Origin: JBJENW01 sp051880395
GTDB lineage: Bacteria; Bacillota; Clostridia; Lachnospirales; Lachnospiraceae
NCBI GenBank assembly: GCA_051880395.1
Contig: JBJENW010000152.1
Coordinates: forward strand, 1 to 13,763
DNA: 13,763 bases
Direction of reading: 5' to 3'
Position numbers and translations under genes: made by a program
Part shown: positions 6,145-13,677 of the stretch, piece by piece
Layout of the letters: each line of letters begins with the position of its first letter
How positions within the stretch are numbered: position 1 is the first letter of the stretch
Notes under the pieces: generated by a model
What the model saw: the letters and a program-made list of their open reading frames with translations, nothing else
Told to the model about the DNA's origin: nothing
The model's database searches: none

Positions 6145-6173
6145 TTGACGATACAAATATTTTTTTATATAAT
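6145..6173 (+). promoter_or_regulatory. strong sigma-A-type promoter of the apbE operon
   Basis: TTGACG (6145-6150) and a perfect TATAAT (6168-6173) are separated by exactly 17 bases in an AT-rich stretch. Transcription should start near 6180, immediately before an operator-like dyad. The promoter lies outside the foldback element, which ends at 6088. Confidence 0.85.
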
Positions 6174-6180
6174 ATGCCCT

Positions 6181-6200
6181 GAAGTTAGTGAATACTAACA
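6181..6200. promoter_or_regulatory. operator-like dyad, copy 1
   Basis: GTTAGT-GAAT-ACTAAC (6184-6199) is a perfect 6-bp inverted repeat placed at the expected transcription start of the apbE operon, a classic repressor position. A 20-bp sequence differing at one base recurs at 8710-8729. The cognate regulator is not in the window and its family is unknown. Confidence 0.7.
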
Positions 6201-6227
6201 CAAGGTAGAAAGGGAAATAGATGAAAA

Positions 6228-7286
6228 ATGAATGGTTGGAAGAGAACAATTCGTATGTTTCTTTGTATTGCAATTTTTTTATGCAGTACAGTGGAAACGG
6301 GTTGTGGAAAAGAAAACAGGATAGACAAAAAGGTGGACGAAACAGCACCCGCCAGTATTGATTTTTTTGCAATGGACACCTATATGACATTGACTGCTTA
6401 CGGAGAACATGCAGAGGAAGCGGTAAAAGAGGCAAAGAAAAAGATTTTGGAATTAGATCAGAAACTATCGATCGGAGATACAAATAGTGAAATTTCAAAG
6501 GTGAATAAAAACGGAAAAGCAGTTGTTTCGCAGGAAGTATACGACTTGTTTCAAAGAAGCAGAACGTTATCAGAGGATACGAACGGAGCGTTTCAACCAT
6601 TGTTAGAACCCGTGATGGAGCTTTGGGGATTCACAAGCGGCGAATATCAGGTTCCGAAAGAGCAGGATTTGAAGAAATGCCTGGAACTGGCGAATTTAGA
6701 AAAAGTAAATTGGAAAGATGAGACTTGTGAGATTGTTTTTTCCGAAAAAGGCATGAAAGCAGATCTGGGCGGTATTGCAAAAGGATATACGGCAGATGAG
6801 GTTATGCGTATTTTTCGGGAAAAAGGAGTGGAACATGCAGTGATCAGTCTTGGCGGAAACACGCAGACGCTTGGAGAAAAACCGGATGGAAGTGCATGGC
6901 GCGTAGCAATTGAAAACCCGGAGGAAAAAGAAAAATATCTCGGAGTGGTAGAAGTAAAGAATAAAGCAGTGGTTACATCCGGTGGATATGAGCGGTATTT
7001 TGAAAAAAACGGGAAGATATATCATCATATTATTGATCCCCAAACTGGATATCCGGCGGAGAACGGATTGATATCGGTAAGCATTATCAGTGCGGATGGT
7101 ACACTGGCAGACGGACTTTCTACAGCGCTGTATGTAATGGGATTGGAAAAAGCAACTACATACTGGCGGGAACACAGTGACGAATTTGATGCGGTATTGG
7201 AAACAACAGATGGCGAACTTTATGTGACACAGGGAATTGAAAAAGAATTTACATCTGAAAAGAAAATACAGCTTCTAAAAAAATAG
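6228..7286 (+). CDS. apbE: FAD:protein FMN transferase (ApbE family), membrane-associated
   Basis: This 352-residue ApbE-family flavin transferase uses FAD to attach FMN covalently to a threonine of partner proteins outside the cytoplasm. Diagnostic motifs are MDTYMTLTAYG (49-59), the block KADLGGIAKGYTADE (177-191), ISLGGN (206-211), VTSGGYERYF (249-258), HHIIDPQTGYP (266-276) and ADGLSTALYVMG (294-305). The N-terminus (1-25) is a hydrophobic signal ending in ETGC, so it is probably a lipoprotein with C26 lipidated, although Glu at the -3 position is unusual for a lipobox. The target is very likely the FMN-binding protein encoded 12 bp downstream. The start has AGGG at 6211-6214 but a long spacing; an out-of-frame ATG at 6221 is better placed. 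Confidence 0.93.
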   Translation: MNGWKRTIRMFLCIAIFLCSTVETGCGKENRIDKKVDETAPASIDFFAMDTYMTLTAYGEHAEEAVKEAKKKILELDQKLSIGDTNSEISKVNKNGKAVVSQEVYDLFQRSRTLSEDTNGAFQPLLEPVMELWGFTSGEYQVPKEQDLKKCLELANLEKVNWKDETCEIVFSEKGMKADLGGIAKGYTADEVMRIFREKGVEHAVISLGGNTQTLGEKPDGSAWRVAIENPEEKEKYLGVVEVKNKAVVTSGGYERYFEKNGKIYHHIIDPQTGYPAENGLISVSIISADGTLADGLSTALYVMGLEKATTYWREHSDEFDAVLETTDGELYVTQGIEKEFTSEKKIQLLKK

Positions 7287-7298
7287 AATGGAGTTAAT

Positions 7299-7832
7299 AT
7301 GAAGGATTTTGGAACAAAAACGATCAACTGGATTCTGATTTTAATGATTCTTTTTGGCTACAATCTGGTACTAAAAAATCGGAGTGAAACAGAAAAAATT
7401 GATCAGATGCAGGCACAGATTGATGCGACTGAATTACAACTAAAACAATATAAAGAAACATTTCAAAAACTGGAACAGGAAATTTCAGAAACCGAAGAAA
7501 CGGAAACGAATGATAGGAAAGATAAAACCGAAGAAACAAAACAAGAGGAAGCGAACCTATATCAGGATGGAACGTATGAAGGGAGCGCGAGAGGTTTTGG
7601 CGGAGAAATACAGGTACAGGTGACGATAGAGGACGATACGATCACAGATATTGAGATCGTATCAGCAGGTGGAGAAGACAGGGCCTATTTGGAAACAGCC
7701 AGCAGTATTGTTACAGATATGCTGCAACAACAATCATCAGATGTAGATACTATCAGTGGCGCAACATTTAGTTCGACCGGGATTCGTGAGGCGACGGCTC
7801 AGGCATTAGAACAGGCGAAGGCAGGAAAGTAA
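7299..7832 (+). CDS. membrane-anchored FMN-binding domain protein with flavinylation motif
   Basis: This 177-residue protein has one N-terminal membrane segment (about 10-26), a Gln/Glu-rich coiled-coil-like linker (30-65), an acidic spacer (about 66-85) and a C-terminal FMN-binding domain (PF04205 type, as in NqrC/RnfG). The domain opens with YQDGTYEGSARGFGGEI and contains DTISGATFSST (150-160). In this family ApbE links FMN to the threonine of the [S/T]GAT motif, here predicted to be T156. The domain would face the outside of the cell. Between apbE and the NapH-like gene, it most likely receives electrons from the membrane ferredoxin and passes them to an outside acceptor; which acceptor is not shown. 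Confidence 0.88.
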   Translation: MKDFGTKTINWILILMILFGYNLVLKNRSETEKIDQMQAQIDATELQLKQYKETFQKLEQEISETEETETNDRKDKTEETKQEEANLYQDGTYEGSARGFGGEIQVQVTIEDDTITDIEIVSAGGEDRAYLETASSIVTDMLQQQSSDVDTISGATFSSTGIREATAQALEQAKAGK

Positions 7833-7845
7833 AAAGGAGAAAAAG

Positions 7846-8697
7846 ATGTTTGATATAAAACGAAAAAAACAATTGCAGACAGTGGCAATTCTTGCAATAC
7901 GGATTCTATTCTTTCTACTTATGCCGTCAACATTTACGACAGCGTTTTCCGGGGTAAAAGAAATTTTTACAAAACTCGGAAAAGGGGATGCAATTGCAAT
8001 GACAGCATTTGTAACGGTTTTAGTGGTTCTTCTGATATATACGGTTGTTTTCGGTAGATTTTTTTGCGGATTTGCGTGCGCATTTGGCAGTCTGGGCGAT
8101 GCGATACGGTGGCTATATTTGTCTGTTTGTAAAAAAATAAATAAGAAACCGCTTCAAATAAAAGAGAGCTGGCAGGAAAAATTAAGCTATTTGAAATATA
8201 TTGTTTTAGCAGCAATCGCGGCACTGTGTTTTTTGGGAAACTATGCGGTGACAACCAAAAAAAGCCCGTGGGATGTATTTTCGATGATCACAAATGGAAA
8301 TTTTCAGTTGGGCGCATATGGAATCGGTGTCATTCTTTTGCTTTTCATCTGCATTGGCATGGCTCTTTGTGATCGATTTTTTTGTAGATTTTTGTGTCCG
8401 ATGGGAGCTGTTTTTGCAACGCTTCCGACGTTGCCGGATTTTACTGTCCAGAGGGATACAAGTCAATGTAGAAAAGGATGTTCCCTTTGTAATCATGTCT
8501 GTCCGGCAAACTTGACATTGCCGGAGAAAAACGAAGGAAAGTCAAATGGAGACTGCTTTCAGTGTGGAAAATGTATTTCCATGTGCCCGGCAAAAAATGC
8601 AGGAATCGGAAATATCCCGATACGTGGAAATGAAATCTGGTTTACATTTGCAAGGGCAGTCTTGTTATATGCCGTTTTAAAATGGGCAGGCGTATAA
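7846..8697 (+). CDS. NapH-like membrane polyferredoxin (4Fe-4S)
   Basis: This 283-residue integral membrane protein has hydrophobic segments at about 11-30, 50-70, 116-133 and 155-175 and a hydrophobic C-terminus. Two membrane-adjacent cysteine pairs, GRFFCGFAC (C74, C78) and DRFFCRFLCPMG (C180, C184), are typical of the NapH/NosR/YccM group. They are followed by two 4Fe-4S motifs, C208-C212-C215-C219 and C237-C240-C243-C247 (CxxCxxCxxxCP). The first has a slightly wider first spacing (CRKGC). Such proteins carry electrons across the membrane, here plausibly to the flavinylated partner encoded immediately upstream. It starts after AAGGAG. No terminator is seen after the stop, so read-through into the next gene is possible. 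Confidence 0.88.
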   Translation: MFDIKRKKQLQTVAILAIRILFFLLMPSTFTTAFSGVKEIFTKLGKGDAIAMTAFVTVLVVLLIYTVVFGRFFCGFACAFGSLGDAIRWLYLSVCKKINKKPLQIKESWQEKLSYLKYIVLAAIAALCFLGNYAVTTKKSPWDVFSMITNGNFQLGAYGIGVILLLFICIGMALCDRFFCRFLCPMGAVFATLPTLPDFTVQRDTSQCRKGCSLCNHVCPANLTLPEKNEGKSNGDCFQCGKCISMCPAKNAGIGNIPIRGNEIWFTFARAVLLYAVLKWAGV

Positions 8698-8698
8698 T
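8693..8698 (+). promoter_or_regulatory. possible -10 box for the downstream secreted-protein gene
   Basis: A perfect TATAAT overlaps the stop codon of the NapH-like gene and lies 14 bp before the second operator copy, similar to the 10-bp distance at the apbE promoter. No convincing -35 box is present, so the call is tentative. Confidence 0.35.
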
Positions 8699-8709
8699 TT
8701 TTACGGTTA

Positions 8710-8729
8710 GAAGTTAGTGAATGCTAACA
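8710..8729. promoter_or_regulatory. operator-like dyad, copy 2
   Basis: This 20-bp sequence differs from 6181-6200 at one base and contains GTTAGT-GAAT-GCTAAC. It precedes the large secreted-protein gene by about 140 bp, suggesting shared control with the apbE operon. Confidence 0.7.
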
Positions 8730-8761
8730 TCTAATAGATAGTAACCATACAGTTTTAGAAC

Positions 8762-8800
8762 CTGCGTTAGAGTTTCCGTTCCCCGATGACTCTGACGCAG
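8762..8800 (+). other. 12-bp hairpin in the 5' leader of the secreted-protein gene
   Basis: CTGCGTTAGAGT (8762-8773) pairs with ACTCTGACGCAG (8789-8800) at all 12 positions if one G-U pair is allowed, with a 15-nt loop. No T run follows, so it is not a standard terminator; a leader structure or mRNA-stability element is possible. The rest of 8698-8866 shows only a purine-rich stretch before the ribosome site. Confidence 0.5.
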
Positions 8801-8866
8801 AAGATGGGCTCGTAGAGGAAAAAGAAAGAAAAAGAGAGCACATGGGAAGACAGGAGGATGCATTAC

Positions 8867-11734
8867 ATGAAAAACAAACAATTTCTTACGAAATTGGCGT
8901 CAGTTATGCTTGCAGCAGCACTGACGACTACAGGTGTACCGATGATGGTTTATGCAGAACCGGTACAAGCAGTAATGGAGCAGACTGCGGATCAACAGCC
9001 TGCGGCAGAAAACACACAGTACGTTTTAATGAACGTACCATATGCAGATTTTTATCAGAGCGAATTAACCGGGAATGACAAAATTGTGGACAGTGTATCT
9101 TCAGCCACATTAAATAAAACAAGAAATATCGGTTTGGTAGCAGGCTCTTATCATGTGGATCCGAAAGGATCTGATATATCCGGTGTTACCATTCCGGTGA
9201 AGTTAGGTGCTGGTGTAACATTTGCGGATCTTAGTACATATTCTGAAATTACAGACGACAGCAGCGTTCCCATTACAATGGCATCAAAAACAGGAGAGAC
9301 TACAACAGAATACAAGGGAAAAGATGCATTGTTTGAAGCACCGAACTATGCGTATTATAAATTAACGCAGGCACCTGCATACTATAAAGAAATGACCATA
9401 CAAGATGGAAAACTGCAGTTTGGACCGATGCAGGGACAAACACCTGAAGTGGTGGAAAATACCTCAGTGCAGCTGTTGACATCTACAAGATACGGCGATT
9501 ATCAGCTAAATGTAACAGGGTTTGATATTTCGGATACGATTTATGGTGTGACAGTGAGTACAAAGGAAGGTACATCCTATGGTTTGCGTCATTTGGAAAA
9601 TCTTTGGAAAAGTGGAACACAGCTGGCATGGAGCACAGGATTTGTTACAAGTGTAAATAATTGTCCTTTGCAGGCGGCACATTATGAGAGCATGATGGGC
9701 AAGACCATCCAAAAATTGACCTATTATACCAGCGGAGGCATTTATGAAATCAATACTGGTGATATTTATGTGCCGGTAAAATTCGCAAATGCAGAATTTA
9801 AAGTAGAAGACGCGGACCAGACAAAAGGAAGCACAACGATTACAACAACCGGTTTTCCATCCGATTATGCACCGGAGTATTCTGTTGCAGGGCTTGACGG
9901 AGCAAAAGTGGAAAATGGAGTGCTCACGTTTGAGGCAGCAAAGCCGGGAAGTTATACAGCAACCGTAAAAGATAAAAACGGAAAATATACGGATGTTTCT
10001 ACAACTTTTACTGTCTCCACGGAAAACACACCGGTACAGTTCAATGCAAAAGGAAATAAACTGACTTCGGCAGAAGGTTATGATGAGACTGCTGCGAGTG
10101 ATTATATTGCAAATATCAGCAAAGTCGCTGTAAACGGAAAAGAATATGCGGCAACAGGAAAAGGTGCCGTTGCACTGATTAATGCAGATGGTACTTTAAA
10201 GACAGATGCACAGCCGTTTGCACAGGAAGCACAGGGTTACAATATTGTTGTAACTGCGACAGGATATAAAAACAATCTGACTTTTACATACAATAAAAAT
10301 CAGGCGGATGGTGCAGAAGCAGCAAAATTATTAGAAGATGTAAAAGGAACTTACAGCAACCTGTTCCAGGGCGGGCTGTTTGAATCAAAGTATGACCAGT
10401 ATTGGTATGATGCAACAGCGGCTGTGATCGGAGACAGTAATGTAGAAGAAACCGTAGAAATGATGAAAAACAGCGTGGGCGCTGATACATATGGGGCGCA
10501 GGCACAGAAAGAGGCGTTCTGCTGCAAGTTTATCGACGGCGTGAAGAATATCATTTTTAATGGAACACAAGTTAAGGCTGAAATGGAAGATGGAAGCGAA
10601 ATCACGCATACATATCATTTTTTGAAAAAGGCAACATTCGGGGAAATGGGAGAAGTATATTTATACGAAAGCGATGACGCAACAGAGGATGTATTGCGTT
10701 ATATTCTGCTTTGCCCGGATACACCGGCTAATACCTATCATATTGAGTTTCGTTATGGAAATAGTCTGGAGGATCTGTTGAAATTGCAGGAAGGCAGTTA
10801 TGCAAATTGGCTGGCAGCCGGAATTCCGATAGAAGCATTGACGGAGAAAAATAATGCACTGGTTCAGAACTGTATCGCTTTGTTCTGCACGGAAAATCTG
10901 CAGGAAATGACTACTGATTTAACGAAAAAGCAGTGGAGTTCCATCGCAGGAATCTGGGATGCAGATATGTCTGCATATGCAAATGTAGAGGAATATAAAA
11001 ATGCAAAAATGTACTGTGAATTAAAAGAAGACGGAACCGGAGCGACCTATGTGGATATGCAGGAAAGTGGTTCCTATGTAAAAGCACATGACTTTACATT
11101 CTATGTATATGATAACGATGGAAAAGCTGAAACGAATGCCGGAGTTTATATTGCTGTAGATGGAATAGACGGAAAAACGGAAAAAGCGACCTATGTGTTG
11201 CAGACACAGGACGGAAAATCCGTGTTGACATTTGAAACATTAGACGGAGAAAAACTGTCTTATATCAAGCGTCAGGCAGAAGAGAAAAAGACGACGATTG
11301 CTCTGAAAAAGTCTTCTGCAACTATTTATGTAAAAGGTACCACACAGATTTCTGCAACTGTGAAAAACGCAAAAGGTGCAACACAGTACAAGAGTGATAA
11401 ACCGAGCGTGGCAACAGTAAACAGCAAGGGAAAAGTAACGGCTAAAAAAACAGGAACAGCAAAGATTACAGTAACAAACAATGGTGTAAAGAAAGTGTTT
11501 ACGGTAAAAGTAAAAAATCCAACTTTGAATAAAACAAATGTGACACTCAAGGCAGGAAAAGCGTTTACTTTGAAAGTAAATGGAAAAATCGGAACACCGA
11601 AATTTACAAGCACGAAAACAGCCGTTGCAAAAGTGACTAAGAACGGAAATATTACAGCAGTGAAAAAAGGCTCAGCTGTTATTAAAGTAAATACAAACGG
11701 ATTGACACTGAAGTGTAAAGTCACTGTAAAATAG
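8867..11734 (+). CDS. large secreted multidomain protein (Tp47-like, HID-like, ZinT-like, Ig-like), putative metal/haem-binding surface protein
   Basis: This 955-residue exported protein has a signal peptide (1-30, cleavage after VYA). Approximate domains: a Tp47-like region (50-305, with YVLMNVPYADFY and DSVSSATLNK); an Ig-like segment (310-385); a segment resembling the HID/DUF1533 haemoglobin-interacting domain (390-475, with VNGKEYAATG and YNIVVTATGYKN); a ZinT-like calycin domain (485-655, with GTYSNLFQGGLFESKYDQYW and TYHIEFRYGNSLEDLLKL); a second calycin-like segment (690-800, IAGIWDADM onwards); and two Lys-rich Big_2-like repeats (about 808-883 and 884-955). Of the ZinT metal-site histidines only one (H625) is evident, so metal binding is uncertain. 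No LPxTG or C-terminal anchor is seen. ATG 8867 lies 9 bases after AGGAGG; ATG 8858 directly abuts it. The shared operator suggests co-function with the flavin module. Domain names are by eye. Confidence 0.78.
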   Translation: MKNKQFLTKLASVMLAAALTTTGVPMMVYAEPVQAVMEQTADQQPAAENTQYVLMNVPYADFYQSELTGNDKIVDSVSSATLNKTRNIGLVAGSYHVDPKGSDISGVTIPVKLGAGVTFADLSTYSEITDDSSVPITMASKTGETTTEYKGKDALFEAPNYAYYKLTQAPAYYKEMTIQDGKLQFGPMQGQTPEVVENTSVQLLTSTRYGDYQLNVTGFDISDTIYGVTVSTKEGTSYGLRHLENLWKSGTQLAWSTGFVTSVNNCPLQAAHYESMMGKTIQKLTYYTSGGIYEINTGDIYVPVKFANAEFKVEDADQTKGSTTITTTGFPSDYAPEYSVAGLDGAKVENGVLTFEAAKPGSYTATVKDKNGKYTDVSTTFTVSTENTPVQFNAKGNKLTSAEGYDETAASDYIANISKVAVNGKEYAATGKGAVALINADGTLKTDAQPFAQEAQGYNIVVTATGYKNNLTFTYNKNQADGAEAAKLLEDVKGTYSNLFQGGLFESKYDQYWYDATAAVIGDSNVEETVEMMKNSVGADTYGAQAQKEAFCCKFIDGVKNIIFNGTQVKAEMEDGSEITHTYHFLKKATFGEMGEVYLYESDDATEDVLRYILLCPDTPANTYHIEFRYGNSLEDLLKLQEGSYANWLAAGIPIEALTEKNNALVQNCIALFCTENLQEMTTDLTKKQWSSIAGIWDADMSAYANVEEYKNAKMYCELKEDGTGATYVDMQESGSYVKAHDFTFYVYDNDGKAETNAGVYIAVDGIDGKTEKATYVLQTQDGKSVLTFETLDGEKLSYIKRQAEEKKTTIALKKSSATIYVKGTTQISATVKNAKGATQYKSDKPSVATVNSKGKVTAKKTGTAKITVTNNGVKKVFTVKVKNPTLNKTNVTLKAGKAFTLKVNGKIGTPKFTSTKTAVAKVTKNGNITAVKKGSAVIKVNTNGLTLKCKVTVK

Positions 11735-11805
11735 AATCGAATAAAAAGCAGGACAAACCATAGCAGAAAATATCGATGTGTGTTTTGCAATTCAGAATAT
11801 GAATC

Positions 11806-11842
11806 AAAAAGGACCGATCTCCTAAGGGAGTGGTCCTTTTTT
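11806..11842 (+). terminator. rho-independent terminator after the secreted-protein gene
   Basis: GGACC (11811-11815) pairs with GGTCC (11832-11836), and an inner CTCC/GGAG stem (11819-11822, 11827-11830) continues it. Six T residues follow at 11837-11842, and A residues precede it. Confidence 0.88.
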
Positions 11843-11854
11843 CCGTAAGAAAAA

Positions 11855-11956
11855 TTGGACGAAGTGTCATTAAAAGAAATAATCCGTGAGAACGGATATG
11901 TGGTATCGTCTGTTTCAATAGAGACGTACGAAAAAAGAGGATTTTTTAAACGATAA
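11855..11956 (+). pseudogene. possible C-terminal gene relic (33 codons)
   Basis: A short open stretch encodes a protein-like sequence ending VSSVSIETYEKRGFFKR followed by TAA. It has an in-frame stop just upstream, no ATG and no ribosome site, so if real it is the 3' end of a decayed gene. The family is not recognised. It lies in the 368-bp gap 11735-12102, which otherwise holds the terminator, a hairpin and a promoter. Confidence 0.25.
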
Positions 11957-11997
11957 AAATAAGTTCGAAGGAGAGAATGGGAAAATGGAAAAAGAGT

Positions 11998-12030
11998 CCC
12001 ACAAATCGATTGAGGATTTGTGGGATTTTT
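11998..12030 (+). terminator. hairpin with T run overlapping a promoter
   Basis: CCCACAAATC (11998-12007) and GATTTGTGGG (12015-12024) form a perfect 10-bp stem with a 7-nt loop, followed by ATTTTT. It has terminator form, yet its loop and right arm contain the -35 element of the next promoter. Confidence 0.6.
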
Positions 12031-12038
12031 GCTATGAT
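12010..12038 (+). promoter_or_regulatory. predicted promoter of the AAA-ATPase-like gene
   Basis: TTGAGG (12010-12015) and TATGAT (12033-12038) are separated by exactly 17 bases. Transcription would start near 12045 and leave a leader of about 58 nt. The dyad described at 11998-12024 overlaps it. Confidence 0.6.
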
Positions 12039-12102
12039 AGATGTAAGAAATTATTTCATCGCTATTATGTAAGATAAAATGCATAGGAATAGGGGGAAAA
12101 CA

Positions 12103-13677
12103 ATGGGTGTGTATTTAAATCCCGGAAACGGAAATTTTAAAACGGCATGTCGGTCTAAAATTTATATAGATAAAACGGGTTTGATCGAAGAAACTAATCA
12201 GATGATCAATACCCAGCAGCGGTTCGTGTGTGTCAGTCGTCCGCGGAGATTTGGAAAATCTATGGCGGCATATATGTTGGCGGCATATTACGGAAAAGGG
12301 ATGAATTCATCGGATTTGTTTGCACCATATAAAGTAGCGCAGTATGAAGATTATAAGCAGCATTTAAATCAATATCATGTGATATTTTTAAATGCACAAA
12401 AAGCGCTTAGTCGTTCAGACACCGTTGAAAAAATGTTAAAGTATATACAAGGCGAAATTTTAGAGGAACTACGGGTTGCATTTCCCAAAGAAATTCCGGA
12501 GAAGGAAACGATTTTAAGTGCCGCATTAGAAAAATTATATAGCAAAACACAGGAAAAATTTATTTTTATTATCGATGAATGGGATTGCGTTTTTCGAGAA
12601 AAAACGGTAAAAGCAGAAGAGTATATTCCATATCTGGATTTTTTGCGGGATCTTTTCAAAGATCAAGAGTATGTGGCACTTGCGTATATGACCGGAATTC
12701 TGCCAATCAAAAAGTATGGAACACATTCTGCATTGAATATGTTTGATGAGTATTCTATGACAGATCCGGGAGAATGTGCGGAATTTATCGGTTTTACTGA
12801 ACAGGAAGTGAAAGAATTATGTAAGCGTTATGTGGTAGATTTTGATCGGATGAAAAGCTGGTATGATGGTTACACATTTTCAGAGAATCTGCACATTTAT
12901 AATCCAAAATCGGTGGTGGACAGCATTCGTAGAAAACGTTTTTCTAGTTATTGGACACAAACAGAGACGTATGAGGCGTTAAAATTTTATTTGGATATGA
13001 ATTATGATGGGCTGAAAAATGCAATTGTGGAAATGTTGGCAGGAGAATCTGTCAAAATCAATACAGAAAAGTTCCAGAATGATATGACCACATTTTCTGG
13101 AAAAGATGATGTGCTCACACTTTTGGTACATCTTGGGTATCTGGCATTTGACGCGAAAAATTCTACAGTGTTTATTCCGAACATGGAGATTCGTGGTGAG
13201 TTTTGTAATGCGATTGAAGGAGAAAAGTGGAATGATGTGATCAAAGCTTTGGAAAAATCGGATCGTCTTTTGGAAGCAACTTGGAATCAAGATACAGATA
13301 CAGTTGCCACGATCCTTGATGAAGCGCACAGTGAACATACATCCATATTGACTTATAACGATGAAAATTCTTTAAGCTGTGTAATCGCACTGGCATACTT
13401 CAACGCACAGAAAGAATATACACAATTACGTGAGTTCCCATCTGGAAAAGGATTTGCGGATATCGTTTATCTTCCTAAAAAATATTCGGAAAAACCAGCA
13501 CTTGTCATAGAACTAAAATATGACAAATCGGCAAAGGGTGCGCTTGCACAAATTAAGGAAAAGAGGTATCCGGAAAAATTGAAAGAGTATCATGGAAATC
13601 TGCTATTAGTGGGAATCAATTATGATAAAGAAACAAAAAAACACACATGTGAGATTGAACTGATGATACGGGCGTAG
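12103..13677 (+). CDS. AAA-ATPase-like / PD-(D/E)XK nuclease-superfamily protein (DUF1703 type)
   Basis: This 524-residue protein is of the family combining an N-terminal AAA-ATPase-like domain (PF09820) with a C-terminal PD-(D/E)XK nuclease-like domain (PF08011/DUF1703). It begins MGVYLNPGNGNF and has YIDKTGLI (21-28), a Walker A-like loop SRPRRFGKS (45-53), a Walker B-like IFIIDEWD (154-161) and the conserved WYDGY (253-257). The C-terminal nuclease-like core shows GKGFADIVYLP (D453) and VIELKYDK (E470, K472). This family is widespread, often in many copies per genome, in gut Bacteroidetes and Clostridia, and its role is unknown; DNA cleavage or defence is only inference. The ATG at 12103 lies 6 bases after AGGGGG. 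An upstream in-frame ATG at 12079 has no ribosome site. Confidence 0.88.
   Translation: MGVYLNPGNGNFKTACRSKIYIDKTGLIEETNQMINTQQRFVCVSRPRRFGKSMAAYMLAAYYGKGMNSSDLFAPYKVAQYEDYKQHLNQYHVIFLNAQKALSRSDTVEKMLKYIQGEILEELRVAFPKEIPEKETILSAALEKLYSKTQEKFIFIIDEWDCVFREKTVKAEEYIPYLDFLRDLFKDQEYVALAYMTGILPIKKYGTHSALNMFDEYSMTDPGECAEFIGFTEQEVKELCKRYVVDFDRMKSWYDGYTFSENLHIYNPKSVVDSIRRKRFSSYWTQTETYEALKFYLDMNYDGLKNAIVEMLAGESVKINTEKFQNDMTTFSGKDDVLTLLVHLGYLAFDAKNSTVFIPNMEIRGEFCNAIEGEKWNDVIKALEKSDRLLEATWNQDTDTVATILDEAHSEHTSILTYNDENSLSCVIALAYFNAQKEYTQLREFPSGKGFADIVYLPKKYSEKPALVIELKYDKSAKGALAQIKEKRYPEKLKEYHGNLLLVGINYDKETKKHTCEIELMIRA

Noticed and set aside
5600..6182. Several open frames of 60-131 codons on both strands inside the foldback element
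   Set aside because: They lie in the arms of the large hairpin, give similar Arg/Pro-rich peptides on both strands because of the palindrome, and lack ribosome sites and recognisable motifs.
11985..12077. A 30-codon frame MEKESHKSIEDLWDF... before the AAA-ATPase-like gene
   Set aside because: The AAGGAG site is about 11 bases away, and the frame is crossed by the perfect hairpin with T run and by the predicted promoter, so non-coding function explains it better.
11326..12084. A 252-codon open frame on the minus strand
   Set aside because: It is the antisense shadow of the Lys-rich Ig-like repeats, rich in Phe and Val, crosses the terminator, and has no ribosome site or known motif.
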